A stretch of 64,000 bases of DNA from JBMNMU01 sp050953505 (GTDB taxonomy: Bacteria > Bacillota > Clostridia > Peptostreptococcales > Anaerovoracaceae), in NCBI GenBank assembly GCA_050953505.1, contig JBMNMU010000001.1, positions 1,116,001 through 1,180,000 on the forward strand. Reading direction: 5' to 3'. Of the stretch, positions 9,084 to 17,496 are shown in pieces. The notes under the pieces are model-generated. The model was given only the letters and a program-made list of their open reading frames with translations. It had not been told where the DNA came from and made no database searches. Numbering within the stretch: the first letter of the stretch is position 1; each line of letters opens with the position of its first letter. Both the position numbers and the translations under genes were made by a program.

Positions 9084-10238
9084 TCATATATAATTCATCA
9101 TGAGCTCATTCATTAGCCGGTTCCACTCATCTTCATCAGTGACACTGCGACATTTAGCTGCTAGGTCTTCTTTTTTATAAGGGGGTAGCCGGTCCAGATC
9201 TTCTATAGCGAGAACCATACCCTTTCTCCTTCCCAGCTGGAACATTTTCTGGTCGAAAGGAGAAAGATTGTAATAATCCTGAATGATGCCTAGCATCTTC
9301 TTATGATCCGTCTTTAGTTTCCCGTTGATGGATTGCAAAAGGTTGATAATATGGTCACTTGCCAAAATACCATTACACTCTTTAGTATTTTCAATAATCA
9401 ACTTAATTTCGTTTAGCTTTTCGTTTTCACTACATAATTGGAAGGTTCCATTTTCAAGGTATTCCCAAAGCTCCGTGCCTCTTTTTATAACTGAAGTTCG
9501 AATCCTAACATAATCTGGATCGATTTCACGCACCACCCGAGCTGTTTCTAGGGCATTTTCTTCTGATAAGGATTTGCCTCCTATCCCAGGCATAAAGTAA
9601 ACGGAAAACTCAATGCCTGCCTCTTTAATGTTTTTCCCTGCTGTAATTTCTTGCTGGGAGGTAACACCCTTATTAATCAGCTCCAATACCTTATCTGAAC
9701 CGGACTCGAATCCAGAATGAATTCTGTCAAGACCTGCCTTTTTTAAAGCCCGATATTCATCAGCAGAGATTTTCGACAAGGTCTCAGCTCTTGCATAGGT
9801 AGTAACTCTTTTTATCTGTGGGAATCGACTGCGTAGGTATTCAAGGATTTCTACTACCTTTTCTGGCTTTAACGCCAATGAATTGCCATCCTGCAGGAAA
9901 ACATTTTCTCCTCCTTGCCACAGCCAGTTGAGGACAAGGAAAAAACCATTTAAAGCTTGCGAGGAAAAATCACGAATTCTTTGATTTATCGCCAGTCTGT
10001 CTATGTTGCCGTCTTCCTTGATACAACCATTAATGATCTCTGCATAGCTTGCAATAACATCTATATCCTTCTTGATGCTCTCTACGCTATAAACTTTAAA
10101 GGTATTGTTTTTATATAAATCGCAGAACCGGCATTTGTTCCATGTACAGCCCCTTGTTATTTGTAGGAGCAGACTGCTGGCCTCACTAGGTGGCCTGATA
10201 GGTCCGATTCTGAAAGTGTCTTCTGTATTCAACGTCAT
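9084..10238 (-). CDS. Radical SAM protein of unknown substrate
   Basis: A 384-residue Elp3/MiaB-like radical SAM protein. The cluster motif is C-x4-C-x2-C (residues 31-39, CTWNKCRFC), an HemN/oxygen-independent-type spacing also seen in uncharacterised radical SAM proteins, followed by the GGE-like loop (QGGENVFLQDGNSL), a HSGFESGSD block that contacts SAM, and a strand FSVYFMPGIGG. The C-terminal 110 residues are helical and lysine/glutamate rich, without a TRAM, B12 or extra cluster domain. It is transcribed alone; an imperfect palindrome separates it from thpR. Family members are often annotated only as radical SAM proteins and I cannot name a reaction. Confidence 0.8.
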   Translation of the reverse strand: MTLNTEDTFRIGPIRPPSEASSLLLQITRGCTWNKCRFCDLYKNNTFKVYSVESIKKDIDVIASYAEIINGCIKEDGNIDRLAINQRIRDFSSQALNGFFLVLNWLWQGGENVFLQDGNSLALKPEKVVEILEYLRSRFPQIKRVTTYARAETLSKISADEYRALKKAGLDRIHSGFESGSDKVLELINKGVTSQQEITAGKNIKEAGIEFSVYFMPGIGGKSLSEENALETARVVREIDPDYVRIRTSVIKRGTELWEYLENGTFQLCSENEKLNEIKLIIENTKECNGILASDHIINLLQSINGKLKTDHKKMLGIIQDYYNLSPFDQKMFQLGRRKGMVLAIEDLDRLPPYKKEDLAAKCRSVTDEDEWNRLMNELMMNYI

Positions 10239-10270
10239 AATATTTATACTCCCTCTTTCATATTTTTAAC

Positions 10271-10334
10271 ACAGCCAAAGACCGAGAGATGAATGGCCAT
10301 GACCGTAGCCATTCACCTCTCGGTCTTTGGCTGT
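10271..10334. repeat. Dispersed palindromic element, copy 1
   Basis: Two 27-base arms with 26 matches flank a 10-base loop. The arm core is AGACCGAGAGATGAATGGC. It lies between the thpR stop and the radical SAM start. Related copies occur at 16158-16223 and 36202-36265. No U-tract follows, so it is not a classical terminator. Confidence 0.85.
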
Positions 10335-10437
10335 TCCATTTTTGTTACCTGGTCCTTTTTCTCTTTTACATGTATATGATTATATACCTTTCTAGTTTCT
10401 CATCAAACATTTTCTGCATATACATTGCTTCCATGCA

Positions 10438-10974
10438 CTAATGTAATTGTTTCGAATGAAGAAGGGAATATATCAATTTCCCGTCTTTGAATTCGGATTT
10501 CATGAGGTCTACACAATCTATATTAATTTCTATTTTCTTTATTCCATCGTTTATTTCGTTAATAGGAAAAGGATCTTTTATTTTTACTTTTCTACCAATA
10601 GTTATATGGGGCCTATATTCCCTATCTTCCAGCTCAAAGCCATTATCTATTAATCTCTGATGCAATGCCTCATGAATATTCATTAGCGTATTATTTTTTT
10701 CTAATCCTAACCAATAAATATTTCCTTCACGCCTTTTAAAATACCCTAGTTTATTTGGCCTCAATGTAAATGCCTTAAACTCAATTTGATCCATTATATT
10801 TTTTATCAAATCCACCTGATCCTCTTGTATTTCGCCTAGGAATTCTACTGTGAGATGCATGTGTTCTTCTTTTAGAAATTTCCCTTGAATGGAGCTTGAT
10901 TCAACCTTTTCAATGATATCACTAATTTGCTTTTTTACTTCATTTTCAAAATTTAATGCAATAAATAATCTCAT
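10438..10974 (-). CDS. thpR: RNA 2',3'-cyclic 3'-phosphodiesterase (LigT family)
   Basis: A 178-residue 2H-phosphoesterase. The two catalytic H-x-T/S-x tetrapeptides are HLTV (His40) and HITI (near residue 125 in YRPHITIG), the diagnostic pair of this fold. The protein begins MRLFIALNF, typical of ThpR. The family opens 2',3'-cyclic phosphate ends of RNA to 2'-phosphates in vitro; the cellular role is unclear, with RNA repair or end-processing the usual suggestion. It is a lone gene bounded on both sides by copies of the palindromic element family. Confidence 0.9.
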   Translation of the reverse strand: MRLFIALNFENEVKKQISDIIEKVESSSIQGKFLKEEHMHLTVEFLGEIQEDQVDLIKNIMDQIEFKAFTLRPNKLGYFKRREGNIYWLGLEKNNTLMNIHEALHQRLIDNGFELEDREYRPHITIGRKVKIKDPFPINEINDGIKKIEINIDCVDLMKSEFKDGKLIYSLLHSKQLH

Positions 10975-10988
10975 ACTACCCTCCTTAC

Positions 10989-11086
10989 GGCCACAGACCG
11001 AGAGATGATTGGCTGTGGCTGGCAGCCAATATACCGAAAGATGATTGGCCGTGGCAATCTTGGACAGCCATAGACCTAAAGATGAT
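10989..11086. repeat. Degenerate tandem half-arms of the palindromic element
   Basis: Three direct copies of the arm core (ACCGAGAGATGATTGGC and two variants) start near 10997, 11033 and 11074, spaced 36 and 41 bases. The first two copies carry short GGCTGTGGC or GGCCGTGGC tails that can fold locally. It fills the divergent promoter region between thpR and the SLH gene. Confidence 0.7.
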
Positions 11087-11187
11087 TATATTAAACCTAC
11101 CACACAATCATCTAAATACGTAGTATTTTGGCAAAAATTGTGATATCTTATTCTAGTTGCATAATGCTGTTTAATGGAGGATAAAGT

Positions 11188-13638
11188 ATGAATATTAAAA
11201 GCAAAATTATTTCAGGAATCATATCATTAGTTTTAGCAGTCACATTAGTATTCCCGGTATTTACTTTACCAGTCAATGCACAAGGGCAAAATCCCTCAAT
11301 CCCTCCGAAAATTGCAAAAGCCTATTTAAATGTTTTACAACCCATTGTTGATCGTTATGGAATATGTAAAGAAACTACAACAAATGAAACTGACAACTCA
11401 GGCCTTGCATACGCGGATTTGATTGATTTCAATGGTGACGGCACAGATGAACTGTATTTCTATTACATAATATACAGTCCGGATTACGGCGAAACCAAAT
11501 GTATTGAAGAGGTTTGGTATTTTAACGGCCAAAGGGCAGAAAACGCACTTTCAAGAGAGCATACATCTAATGACAGTCATTATGGGGGACCTACTTCCGG
11601 ATCTGACTTGTGCCGAACTAACGACGGAAAGACTTATCTGGTTGAGGCAGGCGGATATTCTACTGGGACCGGAAGTTATGGCAATACCATGCATGAATCT
11701 ATTACCGTATATGGATTTAATGGCACGAAGATCTCAGAAATTACACGTTTGGTAGAAACCATTGGTGAAGGAATGCCACTTGGGCCTGATACATGGGAAC
11801 TAGACGATAAGGTTTACTACGAATATGAGCTCAGTGTTAATGGGAAAATTACAAAGGATATTATTGACACTGGATATAACACAGAAGAGGGATATAACGA
11901 TTCTGATATAAAGAAACTTATTCCTGCTTCTATAAAGGATTTAAAAAATAAATATTCCCAAAGAAAGGAATTGATCCGTGCAGGCTCGTATATATTACTC
12001 AACTGGGAGCTTAACGATGTAGAAAGTTTTATGGAAAGCCTTGAAAACACCACCCCAAGCTATACCTATAAAAATGTTACCGAAAACCTATCAAAAGAAG
12101 ACATCGAAGCCATAATAAAGGAAATTTTAAAACACCTAGACGGTGAAATAGCCGCAATCTATGAGCTAAAAGACGGTGTTTATTATGTAATAGTTACATT
12201 AAAAGATGGGAATTACGGCGGCGCTGTCATTGAAGCCTCTTATTCAGGAGACTCCCCAACCTACTATATGATGGACTCTTCCAAAGCTGTAATGACCCAA
12301 GAAAGTCTTGATGCCTATCTAGCGGATTTAAATGCAAGATCAAATATCATCATTGACTATGAAGAGACCGCAAGTTTTGAAAATATATCTGATTACACTA
12401 CATATCTAAGGGATATTATAGACACCTCAGGTGGACGTGTGAATGATGCAGGAAAATCAGAGCTGGCAACTTATATAGAAAATGCTGTAACCAGGCTTTC
12501 CAAGAGTACTGTAAAAGCAAAGAACAATCAAATCACCATTGACGGTGGCGATGTGAAAAAGGGAGTCCAAGCAGCAGATAAAGCCTTGTCAGACCTAGAA
12601 AATAGCTTGGCAAAAGAAAAGATCACTTTAAATAAAAATATTAATATTATCATCCGTATCGACGGAACCAATCTTGATATCAATGAACCTATACAGATCA
12701 CTTTGGATGATAGCATTATCAAGCAAATTGGAAATACAAATGGGATTATGCTTCTTTTAGGTGACAACCAGCATGGAATTAAGCTGAATACTAATAGCCT
12801 GAAATCCCTTATAGATCAACATGGTTCTTTGAGAATTCAGCTGGAAAAGACAAAACCAGGAATCTATATCATCACATTTGCCGATAGCGAGGGAAGAACC
12901 ATTGAAAAACTAGATGCATCAGTGACCTTCCTCCTTCCTGCTGAAAGCGAACTCTCAACTGTGCTTGCAAGCTATAGCGGGGGAAGTGATAACTGGGGCG
13001 GCCAGTATGATAAAGCAAACGGAGCTATAGAGTTTTCTACTAGGTTTTCCGGACAGTATGAGGTATTAGAAAATGAAATAATTATTTCAGATATTGGCAA
13101 TCTCCCAGAACGTCAGCAGCAAGCCATCCGATTTATGATATCTAAAGGATATTTTACACTAAATGACGACCTTTTCCAGCCGGATAAAAGCTTAACTCGA
13201 TATGACTTTACAAAGGCACTAGTTGGGATGTTTTTCGCCCTAGACAGAGAGCTTAATACCAGCTTTAGTGATGTTACTGAGGAAAGCCCATACTATGATT
13301 ATGTGGCCTCTGCAGAAAAAGATAGTATCGTAGAGGGTTATAATGATCAAACCTTCAGGGGAGACCTTAATATTTCAAAAGAACAAGTCATCGCATTGTG
13401 CGCAAGGACACTAGCGGAAAAGAAAGGTTATACTTATCCTGAAAATCTCGATGATTATTTAACCTTTACTGATAAGGATGAAATCAGTGAATGGGCAAAG
13501 GCCGACATCGCTTTGGCTGTAAGAGAAGGGTTAATATCGGGTATAGGTAGCTTAAGTCCTAAGGATGATATTAACAGAGGCGAAAGTGCAGAAATGTTAT
13601 ACAAACTATTCATGCTGCTTTTGTTTATGGTAATCTAA
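11188..13638 (+). CDS. SLH-domain surface protein, 3' end displaced by an IS21 insertion
   Basis: Residues 1-32 are a Sec signal peptide (MNIKSKIISGIISLVLAVTL, then an A-containing cleavage region ending VNAQG). A long unrecognised ectodomain follows, with a calcium-loop-like DFNGDGTDELYFYY segment near residue 77. S-layer homology repeats lie at about 640-810 and end in the NRGESAEMLYKLFMLL block. The gene is broken: only codons up to 13621 are original, and the last residues FMVI are read from the IS end. Joining 13621 to 16023 restores the frame through a C-terminal hydrophobic segment and KRKK (stop at 16152). The truncated form keeps its SLH repeats and may still be exported, but lacks its membrane anchor. 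Ribosome site GGAGG about 10 bases before ATG. Confidence 0.85.
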   Translation: MNIKSKIISGIISLVLAVTLVFPVFTLPVNAQGQNPSIPPKIAKAYLNVLQPIVDRYGICKETTTNETDNSGLAYADLIDFNGDGTDELYFYYIIYSPDYGETKCIEEVWYFNGQRAENALSREHTSNDSHYGGPTSGSDLCRTNDGKTYLVEAGGYSTGTGSYGNTMHESITVYGFNGTKISEITRLVETIGEGMPLGPDTWELDDKVYYEYELSVNGKITKDIIDTGYNTEEGYNDSDIKKLIPASIKDLKNKYSQRKELIRAGSYILLNWELNDVESFMESLENTTPSYTYKNVTENLSKEDIEAIIKEILKHLDGEIAAIYELKDGVYYVIVTLKDGNYGGAVIEASYSGDSPTYYMMDSSKAVMTQESLDAYLADLNARSNIIIDYEETASFENISDYTTYLRDIIDTSGGRVNDAGKSELATYIENAVTRLSKSTVKAKNNQITIDGGDVKKGVQAADKALSDLENSLAKEKITLNKNINIIIRIDGTNLDINEPIQITLDDSIIKQIGNTNGIMLLLGDNQHGIKLNTNSLKSLIDQHGSLRIQLEKTKPGIYIITFADSEGRTIEKLDASVTFLLPAESELSTVLASYSGGSDNWGGQYDKANGAIEFSTRFSGQYEVLENEIIISDIGNLPERQQQAIRFMISKGYFTLNDDLFQPDKSLTRYDFTKALVGMFFALDRELNTSFSDVTEESPYYDYVASAEKDSIVEGYNDQTFRGDLNISKEQVIALCARTLAEKKGYTYPENLDDYLTFTDKDEISEWAKADIALAVREGLISGIGSLSPKDDINRGESAEMLYKLFMLLLFMVI

Positions 13639-13738
13639 AAGTACAATAAACGGCAGCCATAAATACAAAAAGTAATTGCCAGTACAAACCTAACAATATA
13701 CCCTATTAAGTGACTAAAGCTTATAGGGAGGAAAGGAA

Positions 13739-15238
13739 GTGCTGACAATTACACAAGTAAATTATATCCGAGAACTGTTCTTTTTGGAAGGGAAAACCTA
13801 CTCTGAAATTAACAAAATGACCGGAAAGAACTATCGCACCATTAGGAAATATGTTGAAATGGATAATTTCAACCAGAAACACCATAAGGCCAAAAGGCCG
13901 AACAGGACTGATGTATTAAGACCTATCATCAACAAATGGCTAACTGAGGATAAATCAAGACATTACAAACAAAGGCATACTGCAAAGAGGGTCTATGACC
14001 GACTAAAAGAAGAGCACCCTGAGATTTTAACAGTCTCAGAGAGAACCGTAAGAAATGTCTTCAAAGAAGAAAGAGAAAAGGTATTCGGATCAGATGATGC
14101 CTACCTTCTCCTTGAGCATCCAGGAGGTGAAGCCCAAGTTGACTTTGGAAGCTTTGAAGCATTTGAAAACGGCTCTATTAAAAAGTTTCATGAGCTCATC
14201 TTGTCGTTCCCAAAATCCAATGCAGGCTTTGCAGTGGCAACCAGGAGTGAAACAAGAGAAGCCCTCCTTGAAGGCCTTGTTACAATATTTAATTTCATAG
14301 GCTATGTTCCAAGTGCGATATGGTTTGACCAAATGTCATCAGCAGCCCTTAGAACCCGAGATGAAAAAGGTCTTGTCAAAGTAAATGACTTCGTAATGCG
14401 ATTCTCTACCCATTATGGATTTAATGTTAAGTTTTGCAATTCAAACAGTGGCAATGAAAAAGGCAATGTAGAGAACAAAGTGGGTGCAATTAGGCGTAAT
14501 TTGTTTGTTCCAGAGCCTACAGTCACTGACCTTGACTTATTTAACTGCCACCTTCTTAAGAAGTGTCTTAAGAGAAACAAAGAGCTTCATTACCGCTACA
14601 AAGAGCCCATAGAAAAGCTCTTTGAAGATGAAAAATCATTGATGATACCAGTTAACAAGGTTCCTTTTGATACAGCAAGGTATGAGACAAGAAAGGTAAA
14701 CAAGTATGGACTTATTGAATATTCATCATGCCGTTACTCAGTAAGCCCCAAGTATGTTGGACAATTCGTGATGCTTAAGGTAATGGCCAATGAGATAGAG
14801 ATATTTTCAAAAGACCTCTCAGAAAGAATTACTGCGCATCAAAGATTGTTTGAAAAAGATGGTGAGTCAATTAATTACATAGACTTTATCGACATCATAA
14901 AGGTAAGGCCAAATGCATTGAAATACTCAGGAATCTACTCTCTGTTGCCAGATTCATGGCAGGATTACCTTCAATCCCTAGATAAGGATTCCTTTAAACA
15001 GGCCTTTGAAATCTTAAAAATGATACTCCTTGAAGACGATATGGATTATGCAGATAGGGTTCTAAGAGAAACAGCAAAGCATGATTCCAAATCACCTGAA
15101 GCCATAGGGGTAACATACAAGAGACTCAAGGAAAACAGCATAATCTATGATAGCCCAATCCAATTTCCTTCAGATTTACCTCTTTACGAGGTTGATACAT
15201 CACAATACGACATACTAATGGGAGGTGGTTATCAATGA
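13739..15238 (+). CDS. istA: IS21-family transposase IstA
   Basis: A 499-residue DDE transposase. An N-terminal helix-turn-helix (residues 5-40, with YSEINKMTGKNYRTIRKYVE) precedes an rve integrase core whose acidic residues can be seen in EAQVDFGSF, WFDQMSSA and NEKGNVENKVGAIRRN. The GTG start is set by GGGAGGAAAGGA immediately upstream. Its stop overlaps the istB start by 4 bases. Compared with copy B it differs at only a few residues (for example VFKEE against IVKEE, SSCRYS against SSCSYS, IQFPS against IQLPS, MGGG against MRGG). It looks intact and potentially active. Confidence 0.95.
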   Translation: MLTITQVNYIRELFFLEGKTYSEINKMTGKNYRTIRKYVEMDNFNQKHHKAKRPNRTDVLRPIINKWLTEDKSRHYKQRHTAKRVYDRLKEEHPEILTVSERTVRNVFKEEREKVFGSDDAYLLLEHPGGEAQVDFGSFEAFENGSIKKFHELILSFPKSNAGFAVATRSETREALLEGLVTIFNFIGYVPSAIWFDQMSSAALRTRDEKGLVKVNDFVMRFSTHYGFNVKFCNSNSGNEKGNVENKVGAIRRNLFVPEPTVTDLDLFNCHLLKKCLKRNKELHYRYKEPIEKLFEDEKSLMIPVNKVPFDTARYETRKVNKYGLIEYSSCRYSVSPKYVGQFVMLKVMANEIEIFSKDLSERITAHQRLFEKDGESINYIDFIDIIKVRPNALKYSGIYSLLPDSWQDYLQSLDKDSFKQAFEILKMILLEDDMDYADRVLRETAKHDSKSPEAIGVTYKRLKENSIIYDSPIQFPSDLPLYEVDTSQYDILMGGGYQ

Positions 15239-15951
15239 GGGAAGAGATTAGCCAATACCAAAGGAAACTAAGGCTATCAAGCAACCTTATGGAAATCTAT
15301 CCGGCAATCAAAGCCCAGAGCCAAGAAGAGTTTCTTCTCAAGCTTCTAAAAGAACTCTATGAAGACCGTGAGGAGAAAAGGCGAATCAGAAACCTAAACA
15401 ATGCAGGATTCCAAGTATTAAAATCCCTTAACGGGTATGATTTTTCACAAATCAGATTTCCGGAAGGCCTACAACTCCACAATGTTGAATCCTTATCCTT
15501 TCTTGAAAAGAAAGAGAATCTGATACTTTACGGATCAGTTGGAACCGGCAAGACCCATCTGTCTGTGGCTCTTGGAGTTAAAGCAATCAATCAAGGCAAG
15601 AAAGCTGTGTTTTACCGTGTTCACGACTTGATTAATGAGCTTGAATCAGACGATATGAAGAAAGTTGCTAGGACACACAAGAAAATACATCAAGCTGACC
15701 TGTTGATACTTGATGAATGGGGTTACCTTCCCCTTCATCAAGAAGGCGCCAGACTTTTGTTTGACATCATCTCATCATGTTATGAGACTAAAAGTGTTAT
15801 TATCACTACTAATATTGAGTTTGGCAGGTGGAAAGGCTTCCTGTTTGATGAAAAGCTCACAGCTGCAATAGTCGATAGACTCGTACATCATTCACACATG
15901 TTGATATTTACAGGGAAAAGCTACCGTATGACAAATTCATTAATGAGGTAG
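15235..15951 (+). CDS. istB: IS21-family helper ATPase IstB
   Basis: A 238-residue AAA+ ATPase of the DnaC/IstB type that assembles on target DNA and stimulates IstA. Walker A is GSVGTGKTHLS (near residue 100) and Walker B is LLILDEWGYL. The N-terminal part (residues 1-70) is the charged helical IstA-binding region. It overlaps istA by ATGA, the usual coupling in the family. It is nearly identical to copy B; the clear difference is SNLMEI against NSLMEI near residue 18. Confidence 0.95.
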   Translation: MREEISQYQRKLRLSSNLMEIYPAIKAQSQEEFLLKLLKELYEDREEKRRIRNLNNAGFQVLKSLNGYDFSQIRFPEGLQLHNVESLSFLEKKENLILYGSVGTGKTHLSVALGVKAINQGKKAVFYRVHDLINELESDDMKKVARTHKKIHQADLLILDEWGYLPLHQEGARLLFDIISSCYETKSVIITTNIEFGRWKGFLFDEKLTAAIVDRLVHHSHMLIFTGKSYRMTNSLMR

Positions 15952-16017
15952 TCCAGGTTGGTACTGGTAATTGCATTTTTGATTGCCAAAAGTTGCATTT
16001 TGGTATTGCCAAACACA

Positions 16018-16152
16018 GCTTTATGAAACAGCTCCAGCTGAGTTTGTAATCAGCGAAAAAGCAGTAGGAATCACACCAGCCATTCCCATAGGTATTGGAA
16101 TCGTTATTGTGGCCACAGTAGGCACCACCCTATTCATAAAACGTAAAAAGTA
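16018..16152 (+). pseudogene. Displaced 3' end of the SLH gene
   Basis: After the GCTTT duplication the reading frame of the gene at 11188 resumes: YETAPAEFVISEKAV, then GITPAIPIGIGIVIVATVG, then TTLFIKRKK and a TAA at 16150-16152. This is a single C-terminal hydrophobic anchor followed by a basic stop-transfer tail. It has no start or ribosome site of its own. Confidence 0.85.
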
Positions 16153-16157
16153 ATAAA

Positions 16158-16223
16158 AACAGCCAAAGACCGAGAGATAAATGGCCGCGGCCGCGGCCAT
16201 TCATCTCTCGGTCTTTGGCTGTT
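16158..16223. repeat. Dispersed palindromic element, copy 2
   Basis: Two adjoining 33-base arms with a single mismatch and no loop, centred on GCGGCCGC. It lies between the SLH remnant stop and the stop codon of the opposing gene, which it overlaps by two bases, so it may act as a two-way transcription barrier. Confidence 0.9.
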
Positions 16224-17496
16224 ACATTGTTTTTAGTTCCTTGCCCATCAAGGTGATTATGTTGTCTTCACCCTCATAATCGTTAAACTTGTCTCGAAAT
16301 CTCTTTATGAGATCTAGTTTACCGTACTTTTCAATTTTCTCCACCAGTAGCTTCGCTACATCTAAAAGTAGGGGACTATCCGTTCTCAATGAAACAATAT
16401 TCCCATAAAGCCTTTCATGTGTAATTAGATATTCACCATCCTCCTGTATTCCAATTAAAAAATTGATAATCCAGGATCGGTATTTTTGAAATGCTTTTTC
16501 ATAGATGTTCACTACAGGAATAGCCCTGCTATCCTCTGATTGAACGATTTTTATACCCTCTTCATGGAATGGATAGATCCATTTCATAGTCCAGATGATT
16601 TCTTCCATAAGATCCGCTCTATCTGCCCGATCTATCATCATAGAATAAAGTTGAGATATATAATTTCTTGCTATATTCGAGCTGACTGGGATATCTGACC
16701 CAAATCCCAATCTAGACTGGATGGCTTTGCTCTCAACGCTAAAGGGCTCCCAATAAAATCTTTCTTTTACTTCCCTTTGTTTGCTATCATATCGTTTCGC
16801 AAAAACAATAGGTTCATCACAATCCCTTACTTTTATCATATAGCTTTTTGCATACCTGACCTCAAGGCAACGTATATTATTAATCTTAATCACATTGGTA
16901 TTTAAAATACTGGATTTTTGGCGAATATATGAATTATAATCATTCTTCTCCAGCTGGGAACTAATATCCTCTACAGACATTCCATCAAGATAGTTTAAGT
17001 GGCCAATAGTCATTCTTGTTTTATTCTTTTCATTAAGCATATTCTCAACCACAACTTGCTCTACCTTTAATAATGTCCCATTTAAGGCATCCACCTGAAA
17101 CTTCTGCCATACCTGAGATTTCACAATTTTCTTGCCTTCCCTAACGGATTCTCGCCCCATTTCAGTGATGCCATCACCATCCATATGGCCATATCCATTT
17201 AGCAGCCGTATGATCTTAAATACATAATTAGGGCTTAATCCTAAGGTTTCTGCTATGACATTATAATCTGTTATGCCTAGTGAAACTAGGTTCAAAATAG
17301 AATATTGAACAGATTCAAAATCTTCAAAGGTTTTTTCCTCCAGATCCATCTCGATAATTGCAATAGGGTAATAAACTGGTGCAAATTTTTCTATATCTGT
17401 TGTTTTTATATTAGGATACTTTTGGTGAATATCTGCAAGGGCTATCATTGCATCATTCTTGGTGCTTCTTTGTCTTTCTTTCATTGGTTTCTCCAT
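16222..17496 (-). CDS. Winged-helix protein of the kinase-helicase cassette
   Basis: A 424-residue cytoplasmic protein I cannot assign to a named family. Residues about 65-110 form a helix-turn-helix (ITDYNVIAETLGLSPNYVF, then KIIRLLNGYG), followed by GITEMGRESV, a wing-like segment. A second possible HTH is near 180 (GMSVEDISSQLEKNDYNSYI). The remainder is mixed alpha/beta with FAKRYDSKQRE and a C-terminal helical region. No nuclease, PLD or membrane motif is visible. The start overlaps the helicase stop by one base (TAATG), so it is the terminal gene of a five-gene translationally coupled unit. It may be the DNA-binding or effector component; that is inference from position. Confidence 0.65.
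   Translation of the reverse strand: MEKPMKERQRSTKNDAMIALADIHQKYPNIKTTDIEKFAPVYYPIAIIEMDLEEKTFEDFESVQYSILNLVSLGITDYNVIAETLGLSPNYVFKIIRLLNGYGHMDGDGITEMGRESVREGKKIVKSQVWQKFQVDALNGTLLKVEQVVVENMLNEKNKTRMTIGHLNYLDGMSVEDISSQLEKNDYNSYIRQKSSILNTNVIKINNIRCLEVRYAKSYMIKVRDCDEPIVFAKRYDSKQREVKERFYWEPFSVESKAIQSRLGFGSDIPVSSNIARNYISQLYSMMIDRADRADLMEEIIWTMKWIYPFHEEGIKIVQSEDSRAIPVVNIYEKAFQKYRSWIINFLIGIQEDGEYLITHERLYGNIVSLRTDSPLLLDVAKLLVEKIEKYGKLDLIKRFRDKFNDYEGEDNIITLMGKELKTM

Larger units (their letters stand above)
13622..16017 (+). mobile_element. IS21-family insertion sequence, copy A (istA-istB)
   Basis: A complete 2,396-bp element. Ends were set by comparison with copy B at 33066-35461: identity begins TGTTTATGGTAATC and stops at GCCAAACACA. 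The termini are imperfect inverted repeats (TGTTTATGGTAAT against TGTGTTTGGCAAT, 10 of 13). Flanks carry a 5-bp target duplication GCTTT at 13617-13621 and 16018-16022. It carries istA and istB with a 4-bp overlap. Confidence 0.95.
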
